Counted from the stretch's first letter, positions 44,651 through 53,537 are shown. The stretch: 64,000 nucleotides of DNA from G963662905 sp965230045 (GCA_965230045.1 OZ245940.1:1674001-1738000); one strand, 5' to 3'. Translations and numbers: made by a program. The notes: generated by a model not told the origin, from the sequence alone.

Positions 44651-45578
44651 ATCAGATAAACCTACGCGCATCGGATTTGGAGAAGGAATCCGTGATGCAG
44701 CAAAAAAGAATAAACAAGTGGTTGGATTGGGGAGCGATATCACTTCCAGTGTGTCCATGAACCTTTTTGCAGAAACATTTCCTGAGCGCTTTTTTAGTTT
44801 GGGCATTGCCGAGCAAAATGCGGTTGGGGTTGCTGCCGGAATGGCTTTAAGCGGTAAAGTCCCCGTTTTCAGCACTTATGGTGTTTTTGCTGCCATGAGG
44901 GCTTTGGATCAGATCAGGATATCCTTATGTTATAATAATGTGCATGCCATAATTGGCGGAGCTCATGCCGGAATTTCCGTTGGACCGGATGGAGCCACAC
45001 ACCAGGCTTTGGAAGATATTGCCGTGATGCGCGTTTTGCCCAATATGACCGTACTTTCGCCCTGTGATGCTACGCAGGCCCGACTGGCCGCAATGGCAGC
45101 CATTGATAAATGTGACGGGACGGTTTATATTCGTTTCGGTCGGGAAGCTGTGCCGGATTTTACTGCCGAAGATCAGGATTTTCAAATCGGGAAAGCGCAA
45201 TTAATGTGTGATGGCGATGATGTGAGCATTATTGCAACAGGGCATTTGGTTTGGGAGGCCATCAGGGCTTCAGAACTCCTGAAAGCCAAGGGTATTTCGG
45301 CCCAGGTGCTGAATATTCATACCATAAAACCATTGGATGAAAAAAGCATCATCGCGGCAGCCAAGAAAACGGCTAAAGTAATTTGCGCCGAAGAACATCA
45401 GATTGCCGGAGGACTGGGCAGTGCTGTTGCGGAAGTCCTGGCAAAACATCATCCTGTAAAAATGGATTTTATTGGAATGAAAGACAGCTTTGGGGAATCG
45501 GGGAAACCTGCAGAACTGATGGAAAAATACGAGCTTACCGCGTCATGGATTGCCCAGGCTGCAGAAAGGATTCTATAA
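44634..45578 (+). CDS. Transketolase, C-terminal subunit
   Basis: The 314-residue pyrimidine-binding and C-terminal half of the split transketolase. Key segments are RFFSLGIAEQNAVGVAAGMALSG, with the catalytic Glu that activates TPP, TYGVFAAMRALDQIR, GAHAGISVGPDGATHQALEDIA and the C-terminal domain with EEHQIAGGLGSAVAEVL. It overlaps the N-terminal subunit gene by 17 bp. Confidence 0.94.
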   Translation: MDWINKSDKPTRIGFGEGIRDAAKKNKQVVGLGSDITSSVSMNLFAETFPERFFSLGIAEQNAVGVAAGMALSGKVPVFSTYGVFAAMRALDQIRISLCYNNVHAIIGGAHAGISVGPDGATHQALEDIAVMRVLPNMTVLSPCDATQARLAAMAAIDKCDGTVYIRFGREAVPDFTAEDQDFQIGKAQLMCDGDDVSIIATGHLVWEAIRASELLKAKGISAQVLNIHTIKPLDEKSIIAAAKKTAKVICAEEHQIAGGLGSAVAEVLAKHHPVKMDFIGMKDSFGESGKPAELMEKYELTASWIAQAAERIL

Positions 45579-45645
45579 ATCATTTGGAATGATGCCCCGG
45601 AGAATTTCCTCACAGAAACTATCTAGAGCTTGTCCACAGAGTCGA

Positions 45646-45766
45646 GAGTTTGCTCTATAAAGTTCAAATTCAAGGCGTGTGAAAAATCCAAACCGGATAA
45701 TACTCAAGTATTTGAGGATTTGGATTTTGAGCAACAACGCAGAAGTTGGACTTTATAGACGAACTC
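45646..45766. repeat. Short inverted-repeat element B (left copy)
   Basis: A 121-bp element bounded by imperfect 18-bp terminal repeats: GAGTTTGCTCTATAAAGT at the left and the complement of GAGTTCGTCTATAAAGT at the right. Internally AATCCAAA and TTTGGATT form a stem. A near-identical copy lies in inverted orientation at 61643-61765. No reading frame is present. Confidence 0.85.
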
Positions 45767-45775
45767 TATCTAGAG

Positions 45776-46302
45776 TCTGTCTATAATGTCGGGTTTCTGA
45801 TTCAGAATGTTCGAGGTCGAGGTGTTCTTGGAATTGAAAATAAGGTTCTACCAGTAATTTCGTGGGTAATTATAATGTTTGAAAAAATGACTATGCCGAT
45901 ATTTATTAATAAACTATTGATCCCTAACAGATTCCTCCCTTCCGATAACTATCGGGACAAAGCCTTAATCATTTCGTTTGGCTTTGTTCCGGTCGGAATG
46001 ACGCTGTTTATTAGGCGTTTAAGGCAAATGCGGCGAGGACATAATAGCTTATCTCAATTACGTCCTCGCCGCATTTGCCCTCTGACATTGTAAAACGCGT
46101 CATTCCGACAAAGTTTCCGAAGCATGAGGAACACTTTGGAGGAATCTGTTTTGAAATATAGTAATTTTTCTTTCCACGAAATTCCGTGTTGTACCGAATA
46201 TAAGGAGTCCCGTACGTACGGTATGCCTGTGCTGGGCTTGCCAAAGTAACTGGTTTCAATACCGAGAATAATCCCAAAGCTTCGGGAGATATTATAGACA
46301 GA
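45776..46302. repeat. Nested palindromic fold-back element C
   Basis: A 527-bp element made of perfect inverted arms placed around one centre near 46050. From outside in: TCTGTCTATAAT (45776-45787) with 46291-46302; AATTTCGTGG (45856-45865) with 46174-46183; AACAGATTCCTCC (45926-45938) with 46138-46150; GTCGGAATGACGC (45992-46004) with 46097-46109; and an 18-bp arm (46022-46039) with 46061-46078. Single strands could fold into one long hairpin. No transposase is encoded; open frames inside are by-products of the palindrome. Its right end abuts the stop codon of the T9SS type B gene. A diverged copy is at 23509-23920. Confidence 0.9.
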
Positions 46303-46304
46303 AA

Positions 46305-47540
46305 CTAATTCGAGGCGCCCACGATATGCACAACCCCCTTATAAGCTTCTTCGCTAAATAATCCGCGGCAATTCAGTACATAATAATATACGCCATCGCC
46401 CAGGCCATTGCCGTCCCAGTCGTTCATATAATTTGTGCTTTCAAATACTTTTTTGCCGTAGCGGTTAAAAACAGCCAGTTCGCTGCTGATAAACATATCC
46501 TCCAGCTTGGCTTCGTGGTTGTTGTTTTCCACGATTTCAAAAAAGTCGTTGATGCCATCACCATTTGGGGTAAAAACATTGGGAATCAAGAGGTCAACTT
46601 CTTTTATGCTTACGTCCATTACTACGCTGGTATCACAACCGTCCGCGTTATTGGCGGTAAGTGTCACCGGGTAGGTGTTTACCCTTACGTAAGTGTGCGT
46701 TGCATTATAAGTAGTTGCCTGAGCGGTCGTGTCACCAAAATCCCACAACCAGCCTTCGCCTTCTGTTGAGGTGTTGATAAACTCAATGGTAGGTTTGTAA
46801 ATGTATCCTGTATCCGGATCGATTTCAAAACTGATTTCCGGAGCGGGGATGATTTCCACAAAATATGAATCATCGTAGGGGCAGCCGTTTCCGTCGGTGA
46901 TGCGCATTTTTACCTCGCCGGCAGGAAGTCCGTAGCCTACTTGTGTAGTTTGCTTGGGAGCGGTAAACCATAAAAAAGAGTAGGGCTCAACGCCATCCGT
47001 AACATTGATGGCTACCTGGCCTTTATCGTCCTTGAGGCAGCCTTTATTGATTTGCGTTAGTGTATAGGTGATGCCCGATTGGAAAATAGTCAGTCCGCCT
47101 GCAGTATAGTTGGTGGGTAGATCGACGCCGTCTTTATCTTTAAAATTACTGGCTTCCCATGTTATGGCTGTGTTTCCGGCAGCAATTCCTTCAAATTGCA
47201 ATTGCAGCAAAATGCCTGAACCAAACATCAGGTCTTCTGCATTGTCCCATTGCATATTGATCGTATTTCCCGTATTGCTTACCTTGATGCTGTCCCTGAA
47301 AAAATATGGGTTTTGGTACGACATCGAATCGAATGAAATCAGGTTTTCGTCAAAGCTGATGTTGAGGTCGAAACTGGCGAATGTAGCGTCTTCCAGGATC
47401 AGGCTCAGCGCAATGGTGTCGTTTGTGCAAAGCGTACCGTCGGGAAATTCTGCGCCAATTATCTGGCTGTGAGCAGAATGATTTATGGTAAAAAACAGAA
47501 CGATTGTCAGGAAAACCGGATAGAAAGATATTCTTTTCAT
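46305..47540 (-). CDS. Secreted PKD/SprB-repeat protein with T9SS type B (gliding-motility C-terminal) domain
   Basis: A 411-residue exported surface protein. After a signal peptide (MKRISFYPVFLTIVLFFTINHSAHS) comes a cohesin-like beta domain (about 25-145), an SprB-type repeat (GCLKDDKGQVAINVTDGVEPYSFLW), a PKD domain (WLWDFGDTTAQATTYNATHTY) and the CHU_C type B sorting domain (IPNVFTPNGDGINDFFEI ... AVFNRYGKKVFES ... WDGNGLGDGVYYYVL). It is exported by T9SS; binding or adhesion is likely, but no ligand can be named. The ATG at 47546 is an equal alternative start. A TAACTTTG motif at 47567-47574 on the minus strand fits as its -7 element. Confidence 0.88.
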   Translation of the reverse strand: MKRISFYPVFLTIVLFFTINHSAHSQIIGAEFPDGTLCTNDTIALSLILEDATFASFDLNISFDENLISFDSMSYQNPYFFRDSIKVSNTGNTINMQWDNAEDLMFGSGILLQLQFEGIAAGNTAITWEASNFKDKDGVDLPTNYTAGGLTIFQSGITYTLTQINKGCLKDDKGQVAINVTDGVEPYSFLWFTAPKQTTQVGYGLPAGEVKMRITDGNGCPYDDSYFVEIIPAPEISFEIDPDTGYIYKPTIEFINTSTEGEGWLWDFGDTTAQATTYNATHTYVRVNTYPVTLTANNADGCDTSVVMDVSIKEVDLLIPNVFTPNGDGINDFFEIVENNNHEAKLEDMFISSELAVFNRYGKKVFESTNYMNDWDGNGLGDGVYYYVLNCRGLFSEEAYKGVVHIVGASN

Positions 47541-47566
47541 GTGCATTTTGGCCAAAAAATTTGAAG

Positions 47567-47574
47567 CAAAGTTA
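47567..47574 (-). promoter_or_regulatory. Candidate -7 element of the T9SS type B gene
   Basis: The minus strand reads TAACTTTG, matching TAnnTTTG, about 27 bp before the chosen start. Confidence 0.4.
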
Positions 47575-47848
47575 GCAATATTGCTAAACGGAAAAAATTA
47601 AAATTTATTCCGTGGCATTCGGTTGAATTATTCATAAAATATCCCAATACGAAGCAAACAACAATAGAAAGAACGAATGTTTACTGTTTTAGTCTCCAGC
47701 TTATTGTTTCTCATGAAAAAATTCATATTAAAAGGAGAATGAAGGTATTGAGGATGTTTTGAAGTATTTTATTTCTTTTAATACAACAATCTGACTCGTT
47801 TAGACCGTGCGTTGGCCAGTCAAAACGGCGGGCAAGAAGCGGGTGAAT

Positions 47849-47933
47849 TTCAGACGCTTAGAATTCTATCAATGGGCGTGAGCTTTGCTGAGGAACGAGG
47901 CACTACTTTGATGTAGAATTCTTAGCGCCTGAA
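47849..47933. repeat. Long imperfect inverted repeat
   Basis: TTCAGACGCTTAGAATTC and what follows to 47871 pair with 47909-47933 (TGATGTAGAATTCTTAGCG, then CCTGAA). Only one or two mismatches and a 2-base bulge interrupt about 23 bp. The loop contains GAGGAACGAGGC. The whole looks like an intergenic palindromic repeat rather than a terminator, since no T run follows. Confidence 0.7.
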
Positions 47934-47970
47934 AGAGCGGGTGGAAGCATTGTTTTGACTTGGCTTTTTG

Positions 47971-47996
47971 TTCCTTTTGTGCCAAGACAAAAGGAA
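47971..47996. repeat. Perfect 10-bp inverted repeat
   Basis: TTCCTTTTGT (47971-47980) and ACAAAAGGAA (47987-47996) enclose GCCAAG. Confidence 0.7.
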
Positions 47997-48069
47997 GAAT
48001 TTTTAATACAGCAAAGAAGTCCAGGTATTAATAAATCGGCCAGGTGATTCATGGGTGTGGCTGCAAAAC

Positions 48070-48435
48070 CTAAAACTGCCCGGTCGATAAGAGCACCAAA
48101 GTACAATACTCATGGATTTCAATTTCGGCATCTTTCAAAAAATCCCTGATTTCCTTATTTTCCGTGCCGGGATTAAGAATAATACGTTTGGGGCGGCTTG
48201 CTTTGATTTGCTCAAAGTATTGTTTTTGCAGTTCCGGCCGCAGGTAGATTGTGATGGTATGAATTTCCGTATTTTCAGGCCAATGCGTTTGAACCGGTGT
48301 GCCTGCAATTTTTCCTTCTTTGGCTCCTAAGGCAATCGTTTCATATCCTTTTTGACGGAGCATTTGAACAGCTTTAAAAGAATATCGTCCCGGATTTGTG
48401 CTGGCTCCGACTACCAGTGTTCTTTTGTTGGGCAT
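48070..48435 (-). CDS. CoA-binding domain protein
   Basis: A 121-residue single-domain Rossmann-like protein of the CoA-binding (YccU-like) family. The start RTLVVGASTNPGRYSFKAVQMLRQKGYET and the ILNPGTENKE segment match the fold found in succinyl-CoA synthetase alpha and stand-alone CoA-binding proteins. No catalytic residue is expected; the biological role of these small proteins is not settled. It lies 8 bp downstream of a T9SS cargo gene in the same direction, probably by chance of read-through. Confidence 0.88.
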   Translation of the reverse strand: MPNKRTLVVGASTNPGRYSFKAVQMLRQKGYETIALGAKEGKIAGTPVQTHWPENTEIHTITIYLRPELQKQYFEQIKASRPKRIILNPGTENKEIRDFLKDAEIEIHEYCTLVLLSTGQF

Positions 48436-48443
48436 AGCAAATA

Positions 48444-50060
48444 TTATTGATTTAAAACACTAAACTGTTTGGAACCACAAAATGTTGTCCCACAAACAAC
48501 CTGTAAAATATAGTTCCCGCATTTGAAGCCCTCCAAAGATATAATATATTCTTCTGTGCCCTGTGGCAATGGATAAGTGGCCAGCATCCTGCCCAGCAGG
48601 TCGAAAATAAGCAGCTCGCCTTTTTGCGGCAGGGCTTCAAAACTAATGTTGATATGCTCTCTGGCCGGGTTGGGTGCTATTTGTATTTTGTTTTCCGGCT
48701 TTTTGGGCAGCTCTCCCGTGGCAGTGGTAATGATAAAATCCTCTGCATAAAACTCTACTGCCCCGCTGCTGATGCCGCCCGGGCACCAGGGGTCATAATG
48801 GTTGGTGTCGGTTTGCAGGCTGTCGTATTCCAGATCGGAATTGAGTTTGAAAAGTACGGTGGTGGGGATGTTTTCTTCATCAAATTCTGTCGTAAAAAAG
48901 AGAAACATATTGTCTTTGGTCTTATTTACATCAGAACTAAGGTTTGGAAGGTTTTTGATAAGGCTTTTTATTTTAATAATACTTCCATTGGTATCCAGCT
49001 TTACGGCCAGGCTTTGGTATTCATATTCAATATAGGGTAAAGTGTCCGGAGCTTCAGGGTCTCTGTACCAACGTGCTGAAGCAATTAATATGCTGTCATT
49101 CAAAAGAGCACCGGAATAATAATGCGCCGGCTTATATCCATCAAAATGAAAGGATTGATAGTTGGCTGTATTTTGCCCGTTTGCATTATATACATTGAGT
49201 GCCGGGCTGCTGTACTCAAATTTGAATTCCCCCAGGCCAATAAATTTTTCGGTATCCGGAAAATTTAAAGCTTTTAAAGCCCCGCCTAAGAAAACAGTAT
49301 CCCTGATGCTGGGGGCGTCTGCCCAAAGGAATTCCCCATCGGGACTGACACATGCATAGTAGGGGCTTGAAAACCATTCCAGAGAATCCCAACGGTAATA
49401 GCATTCCCCGGCACAAATGGTATTGCCCGATGGCAGCATTTCTATATCACGGATTAATGGAAGGATAATATTGCTGTCGCCGGCATAGGAATGCAATGGG
49501 CAGTTCCAAATAAGTTCCCCTTCTGGGGAATACTTAAGGATATAGCTTTCCGTTCCCGAAGCATTTGGGTCAAGATAGCGCATTAGGGTTACAATATTGC
49601 CATCAGGAGCCAATGCAAGATCAACACCATAATTAAGTATTTCCGGCGAATAATAAAGCATGGCCCATTCTTTTTCGCCACATGCATTAAGCTTTATCAG
49701 GAAAGGGTCGTTGTTTGGGCTTAAAGCTTTTGTGCCTCCAATGGAATATATATTGCCATTGTTGTCCTGCTGGCTTTGTACAATATAATTGGAAGTTTCC
49801 TCATGAAGCATGTCAAAAGTGTGTATGCTTTTCTCCCAGAGTTTGTTTCCATTAATATCTGTTTTAGAGATAAGGCCTTGATAAGAAAAGCCATTATTGC
49901 TTAAATTGTGAGTCAATAGTATTCCATTATCCTGGCTAATGTTAATTTTTCTTGAGCGAGAATTGTGGCTTATTACGGCCTTCCAAATGGAATCATTTTG
50001 AGCTTTGATAAGAAGTGAGTTTAGGACTAAAACCAGGGTTAGGGTTATATATAGTTTCAT
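48444..50060 (-). CDS. T9SS type A cargo protein, paralogue 1 of a tandem array
   Basis: A 538-residue secreted protein, first of three tandem paralogues. The start at 50060 gives a clean signal peptide (MKLYITLTLVLVLNSLLIKAQ); the ATG at 50111 would bury it behind 17 residues. The body repeats motifs such as ISKTDINGNKLWEK, LIKLNACGEKEWAM and ILKYSPEGELIWNCPL, in the style of beta-propeller repeat proteins. The C-terminal ~75 residues, from IQIAPNPAREHINISF, are the T9SS sorting domain. The DNA for residues ~395-462 is almost identical to that of the other two paralogues. Function is unknown; surface or extracellular. Confidence 0.85.
   Translation of the reverse strand: MKLYITLTLVLVLNSLLIKAQNDSIWKAVISHNSRSRKINISQDNGILLTHNLSNNGFSYQGLISKTDINGNKLWEKSIHTFDMLHEETSNYIVQSQQDNNGNIYSIGGTKALSPNNDPFLIKLNACGEKEWAMLYYSPEILNYGVDLALAPDGNIVTLMRYLDPNASGTESYILKYSPEGELIWNCPLHSYAGDSNIILPLIRDIEMLPSGNTICAGECYYRWDSLEWFSSPYYACVSPDGEFLWADAPSIRDTVFLGGALKALNFPDTEKFIGLGEFKFEYSSPALNVYNANGQNTANYQSFHFDGYKPAHYYSGALLNDSILIASARWYRDPEAPDTLPYIEYEYQSLAVKLDTNGSIIKIKSLIKNLPNLSSDVNKTKDNMFLFFTTEFDEENIPTTVLFKLNSDLEYDSLQTDTNHYDPWCPGGISSGAVEFYAEDFIITTATGELPKKPENKIQIAPNPAREHINISFEALPQKGELLIFDLLGRMLATYPLPQGTEEYIISLEGFKCGNYILQVVCGTTFCGSKQFSVLNQ
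48665..48869 (-). repeat. Near-identical coding segment shared by the T9SS paralogues, copy 1
   Basis: This 205-bp segment differs from 50846-51050 at only about six positions by my reading, while the flanking coding sequence is clearly more diverged. It encodes the linker from FKLNSDLEYDSLQTDTNHY to IAPNP, just before the sorting domain. Confidence 0.85.
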
Positions 50061-50129
50061 AATTTGATATTGCTTTTGGGTATTATTGAAGCAGTCAGGA
50101 AACCGAAACATTTCCCGACTGCTAAAGTG

Positions 50130-50618
50130 TTAATTATTAATTACATTGAAAGTCCGGGTTCCGATTGAATGGTTTTTATCAGCTAATTTCAGGAAATAAC
50201 TGCCCGTAGGATAATTTTGCAAATTCAATTTATATTGCCCCATGCCATTGGAAAGCATAATGGCATCCATAATTTTTCCATTGGCATCATATACGGTCAG
50301 TAAGGCGCTGTTTTTCAATTCTGAGAAACGGATGTTGAGCTTTTCTGTTGCAGGGTTTGGATAAACGCTAAGCTTTGGTGTGTATTTTTCAGCTATTTCC
50401 AGCTTTCTGTATTTCTCAAAAGGGTCTTCTGCATTGCCCGATTTAAAACCTTCATCCTTTAGGTAAAGCGGTTCGGAATATTCTATGGCTTTTGCCGTAA
50501 GCAGTATGTTGCGGGCATAGGTAGCCGCTAAACTGTTGGGATCATGGCCAATCTGCATCAGGTTTTGCCGGATGAGGGGGAAGACTTTATTTGATATTAT
50601 CGGGTCTGTATTCATCAT
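50130..50618 (-). pseudogene. Orphan C-terminal fragment of a T9SS type A protein
   Basis: An open frame of 162 codons with no signal peptide. Its second half is a T9SS type A sorting domain (LSVYPNPATEKLNIRF ... YPTGSYFLKLADKNHSIGTRTFNVINN). The first half (ATYARNILLTAKAIEYSEPLYL) resembles the region before the sorting domain in large T9SS proteins unlike its neighbours. It begins 9 bp after the stop of paralogue 2. Without an export signal the sorting domain cannot work, so I read it as the 3' remnant of another gene left by recombination; a translated cytoplasmic protein is not excluded. Confidence 0.65.
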
Positions 50619-50627
50619 AGCAAAAGT

Positions 50628-51877
50628 TTAATTTATCACCCCAAACTGCTGTGCTCCTACAAAATCATTCCCACAAACGACCTGCAAAATATAGTTCCCG
50701 CTTTTGTAGCCCTCCAAAGATAAAATATATTCTTCTGTGCCCTGTGGCAATGGATAAGTGGCCAGCATCCTGCCTTGCAGGTCGAAAACAAGCAGCTCGC
50801 CTTTTTCTGGCAGGGCTTCAAAATGGATGTTGATCTGCCCTTGGGCCGGGTTGGGTGCTATTTGTATTTTGTTTTCCGGCTTTTTGGGCAGCTCACCCGT
50901 GGCTGTGGTAATAATAAAATCCTCCGCATAAAACTCTACCGCCCCGCTGCTGATGCCGCCCGGGCACCAGGGGTCGTAATGGTTGGTGTCGGTTTGCAGG
51001 CTGTCGTATTCCAGATCGGAATTGAGTTTGAAAAGTACGGTGGTGGGGATTGTGTTCTCATCAAATTCATAACCAAAAAACAGGAACTTATCATCCGGTG
51101 TTTTGGCTACGTGCGGCGGTATTCCTTTATTATCATCTATTAGCATTTTGGTTTTAATAATTTTTGCGCTGGTATCCAGTTTAACGGCCAGCCTTTTGCC
51201 GTAATATTCAAAATAAGGCAGAGTGTCTGCTGTGGTATCTTTGGGCCACCATCTCCCTGAGGCAATTAAAATGGAATCATTGAGCAGTGCACCGGAATAG
51301 TACTGAGTATTAGTGTAACCATCAAACTCAAAACTGCGGTTGTTTTTGATATTGTGCCCCGAAATATCGTAGCGGAAAAGGGTAGGGCTGCTGAAGTTTT
51401 GGAACAAATGTTCGCCCAGCCCGATAAACTCATTGCCTTCTTCTAATAATAGGATTTTATCAATATTTACCGGTGAAACCGTATCTTTGGTGCGGGGCAC
51501 ATGATCCCAGGCCAGCCTGCCGGAATTGTTAATCCGTGCTACAAAAGGGCTTCTTTGCCAAAACATATAGCGGATCTGGTAATAACAATCTCCGCCCCCA
51601 ATAATATCGCCTGAGGGCAGCACCTCTATATCCCTGATGTAGGGTGCGCCTGTATTGGTATCGCTTGCAAATGAGGGCACAGGGCAGTTCCAGATCAATT
51701 CGCCCTGGGGGCTGTATTTGAGGATATTGCACTTTGTCAGTGATTCGTCAGGAAAAATGTCGCGCATCAGTGCAATAAGGTTGCCATCTTTGGCAAAGGC
51801 AATATCGTATCCATGTGCGTTATAGTCAGGGCTGTCATACATAAGCCCCCATTCTTTTTCGCCCAATGGATTTAGTT
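50628..51877 (-). pseudogene. T9SS cargo paralogue 2, C-terminal part (split by IS66-family element)
   Basis: This is the 3' part of the second paralogue, cut off from its signal peptide by the insertion at 51886-53529. It begins in frame right after the target duplication with KLNPLGEKEWGLMYDSPDYN and continues through the beta-propeller-like body to a T9SS domain (IQIAPNPAQGQINIHF ... NYILQVVCGNDFVGAQQFGVIN). Removing the element and one duplication copy joins it in frame to 53530-53893 and restores a protein of about 537 residues, the same size as paralogues 1 and 3. Alone it lacks an export signal. Confidence 0.85.
50846..51050 (-). repeat. Near-identical coding segment shared by the T9SS paralogues, copy 2
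   Basis: About 6 differences in 205 bp from copy 1, and about 5 in 188 bp from copy 3, by eye. Same protein segment as copy 1. Confidence 0.85.
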
Positions 51878-51885
51878 TAAAAATG
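51878..51885. repeat. Target site duplication, left
   Basis: TAAAAATG, repeated exactly at 53530-53537. Eight bases is the duplication length of the IS66 family. Confidence 0.9.
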
Positions 51886-53529
51886 GTAACTAATCAGTCT
51901 GCAAATTAGCGATAGTTCCCAAAGCAGGCACAACACTCTGTCCATTCTTGATAATTGTGTCAGTAACTGATCTCAAAACAGCAAAGGCATCCGCTCCTTC
52001 GGTCGATCTGAATTGACCTGAAACTTTCTGTTTTACTTTTATGTTTCGGATTGCCCTTTCAGAAGCATTATTGTCTGGCGGGACTTCTGGGTGATATAAG
52101 AAGGTGAAGATATAGTCCCTGTATTTGACGAGCCTTTTTTTGAATGCAAGCAATTCGTTGTGTTTTTCCGGCAGTTCTGCTTTCAGTAAACTGTTCAGCC
52201 TGTTTTCAATTGCGTTCCTCTTTGGGTTATGTACGTAGCAGCCCGCATTGTCCATTTTTTTCTTCAAATCCAGTGCCGTTTGAAACAGCCGTTTGCATAT
52301 CCTGCTCCATTTATGCCCATACCTTTCTGACAAGTAATTCAGGTCACGTAAAAGATGTGCCATACAAATCTGGTGCGACAGCGCAGCAGTATTAAAATGG
52401 CTCTTCCAGCAATCATGTACCAACACAGAGTTTTTAAACCCATCTTTAAATGTATTGCCAATGCTCCTCTGTGCCCTGTTGTCAGTGATGGTAATGAATG
52501 TAGCCTCTTGGTTTTGCCATGTCCATGCCCAGTGCTTATTGCCATCAACCTTAACTCCTGTCTCATCACTTCCTACAGAAAAACAATATCCTCCCGAAAG
52601 CAACTTTTGCTTTATTAGGTCATAGGCTGGTTGGGCCTTACGCTTTAGTTTATTGAGCAAATAATGGATGCCCCCTTCGCTTATGGGAACGTGGAAAACA
52701 TCCCTGAAAAGTTCTTTCATACGCAGAAAGGGCAGGTACTGCCTGGTATGGAAATACCCGATCAAACTTTCAATGTTGTTCCCATAGCTTACCGGGGCAT
52801 TGGCCTGAGATGGATAATCACACTTGGTTTCATGGCCACAACTGCAAACCTTTTTATATACCCGGTGTTCTGTGACATGTAACTTTATCTCGGGAATATC
52901 AAATACCTGGCGTTTACCGGCTAATTGTACGGGCAAAGAAGCAAGGTCTTTTCCGCAACACTTGCAATATGAGGGGATGTGCTTCTCAATAGTGTCAGGC
53001 ACTTGGGCCATCTTAAGTGTGTTTCCTTTCCGCCCTGCCTGTCCGCCTGGCTTACGCCCTGTCTTTTCCCTCAAACTCCTGCGCTTAGGGCGGTTCTGAT
53101 CTTGGGAGGGAGGTATTGAGCTGTTGTTGCTGTTTTTTGGTGTTTGGTATTTGGCAAGCTTTTCTTTGAGTTTTTTGTTTTCCAACTCAAGGGCTTCCAG
53201 TCTTCTTTCAAGCTGGCCGATCCTTTTGAAAAGCTCTTGTATAATGAAATCTTTGTCCAAAACTTTTTTCTTTCAAAAGTAGTGTAGGTTGGAGGCAAAA
53301 GTCAAATTACCAGCGGTTTAGTTACGAACACAGGAAACAGCAAATTGTGAACAGCCAATGATTTTTGAAAAATACCCCAAGGAGAACCCAATATTTAAAC
53401 CCGAAATCCAAAGGCAAACAAATAGCAAAATCACAGAGCCTTTAAACGCATCAACCCCAGAAAGTTATTCACAAGCCACAGCGAAAATTGTTAATAAGGA
53501 TTGATTTTTTTCTGACACTGATTAGTTAC
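51886..53529. mobile_element. IS66-family insertion sequence, single-ORF type
   Basis: A complete 1644-bp element. Its ends are inverted repeats beginning GTAACTAATCAGT on the left, with the matching complement ending ...ACTGATTAGTTAC on the right; IS66-family ends typically start with GTAA. Exact 8-bp duplications (TAAAAATG) flank it. It carries one transposase gene read leftward and a 269-bp non-coding part on the right, without the accessory tnpA and tnpB genes of classical IS66, so it fits the ISBst12-like subgroup. It interrupts T9SS cargo paralogue 2. Intact ends, duplications and transposase point to a recent insertion. Confidence 0.93.
51890..53260 (-). CDS. IS66-family transposase
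   Basis: A 456-residue DDE transposase. The N-terminal coiled coil (about 10-45, ELFKRIGQLERRLEALELEN) is followed by the basic R/K-rich, Pro-rich linker (PPSQDQNRPKRRSLREKTGRKPGGQAGRKG). A zinc-finger-like part follows with CKCCGKDL and CSCGHETKC. The catalytic residues are D in VGSDETGVKV, D in LVHDCWKSHF and E in DNNASERAIRNIKVKQKVSG. The stop codon TAG lies inside the element's left inverted repeat. There is no frameshift, so it is probably active. Confidence 0.95.
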   Translation of the reverse strand: MDKDFIIQELFKRIGQLERRLEALELENKKLKEKLAKYQTPKNSNNSSIPPSQDQNRPKRRSLREKTGRKPGGQAGRKGNTLKMAQVPDTIEKHIPSYCKCCGKDLASLPVQLAGKRQVFDIPEIKLHVTEHRVYKKVCSCGHETKCDYPSQANAPVSYGNNIESLIGYFHTRQYLPFLRMKELFRDVFHVPISEGGIHYLLNKLKRKAQPAYDLIKQKLLSGGYCFSVGSDETGVKVDGNKHWAWTWQNQEATFITITDNRAQRSIGNTFKDGFKNSVLVHDCWKSHFNTAALSHQICMAHLLRDLNYLSERYGHKWSRICKRLFQTALDLKKKMDNAGCYVHNPKRNAIENRLNSLLKAELPEKHNELLAFKKRLVKYRDYIFTFLYHPEVPPDNNASERAIRNIKVKQKVSGQFRSTEGADAFAVLRSVTDTIIKNGQSVVPALGTIANLQTD

Positions 53530-53537
53530 TAAAAATG
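53530..53537. repeat. Target site duplication, right
   Basis: TAAAAATG, identical to 51878-51885. Confidence 0.9.

Larger units (their letters stand above)
47575..48069. other. Intergenic region with palindromic repeat-like sequence
   Basis: No gene is supported. The right half holds two strong inverted repeats listed separately at 47849-47933 and 47971-47996. The left half (47575-47800) is AT-rich with nothing recognised. The CoA-binding protein gene ends at 48070. Confidence 0.5.

Noticed and set aside
45746..46277. Open frames inside the fold-back element (45746-46093 plus, 46011-46277 minus)
   Set aside because: They follow the palindrome arms and are not kept in the copy at 23.5 kb.
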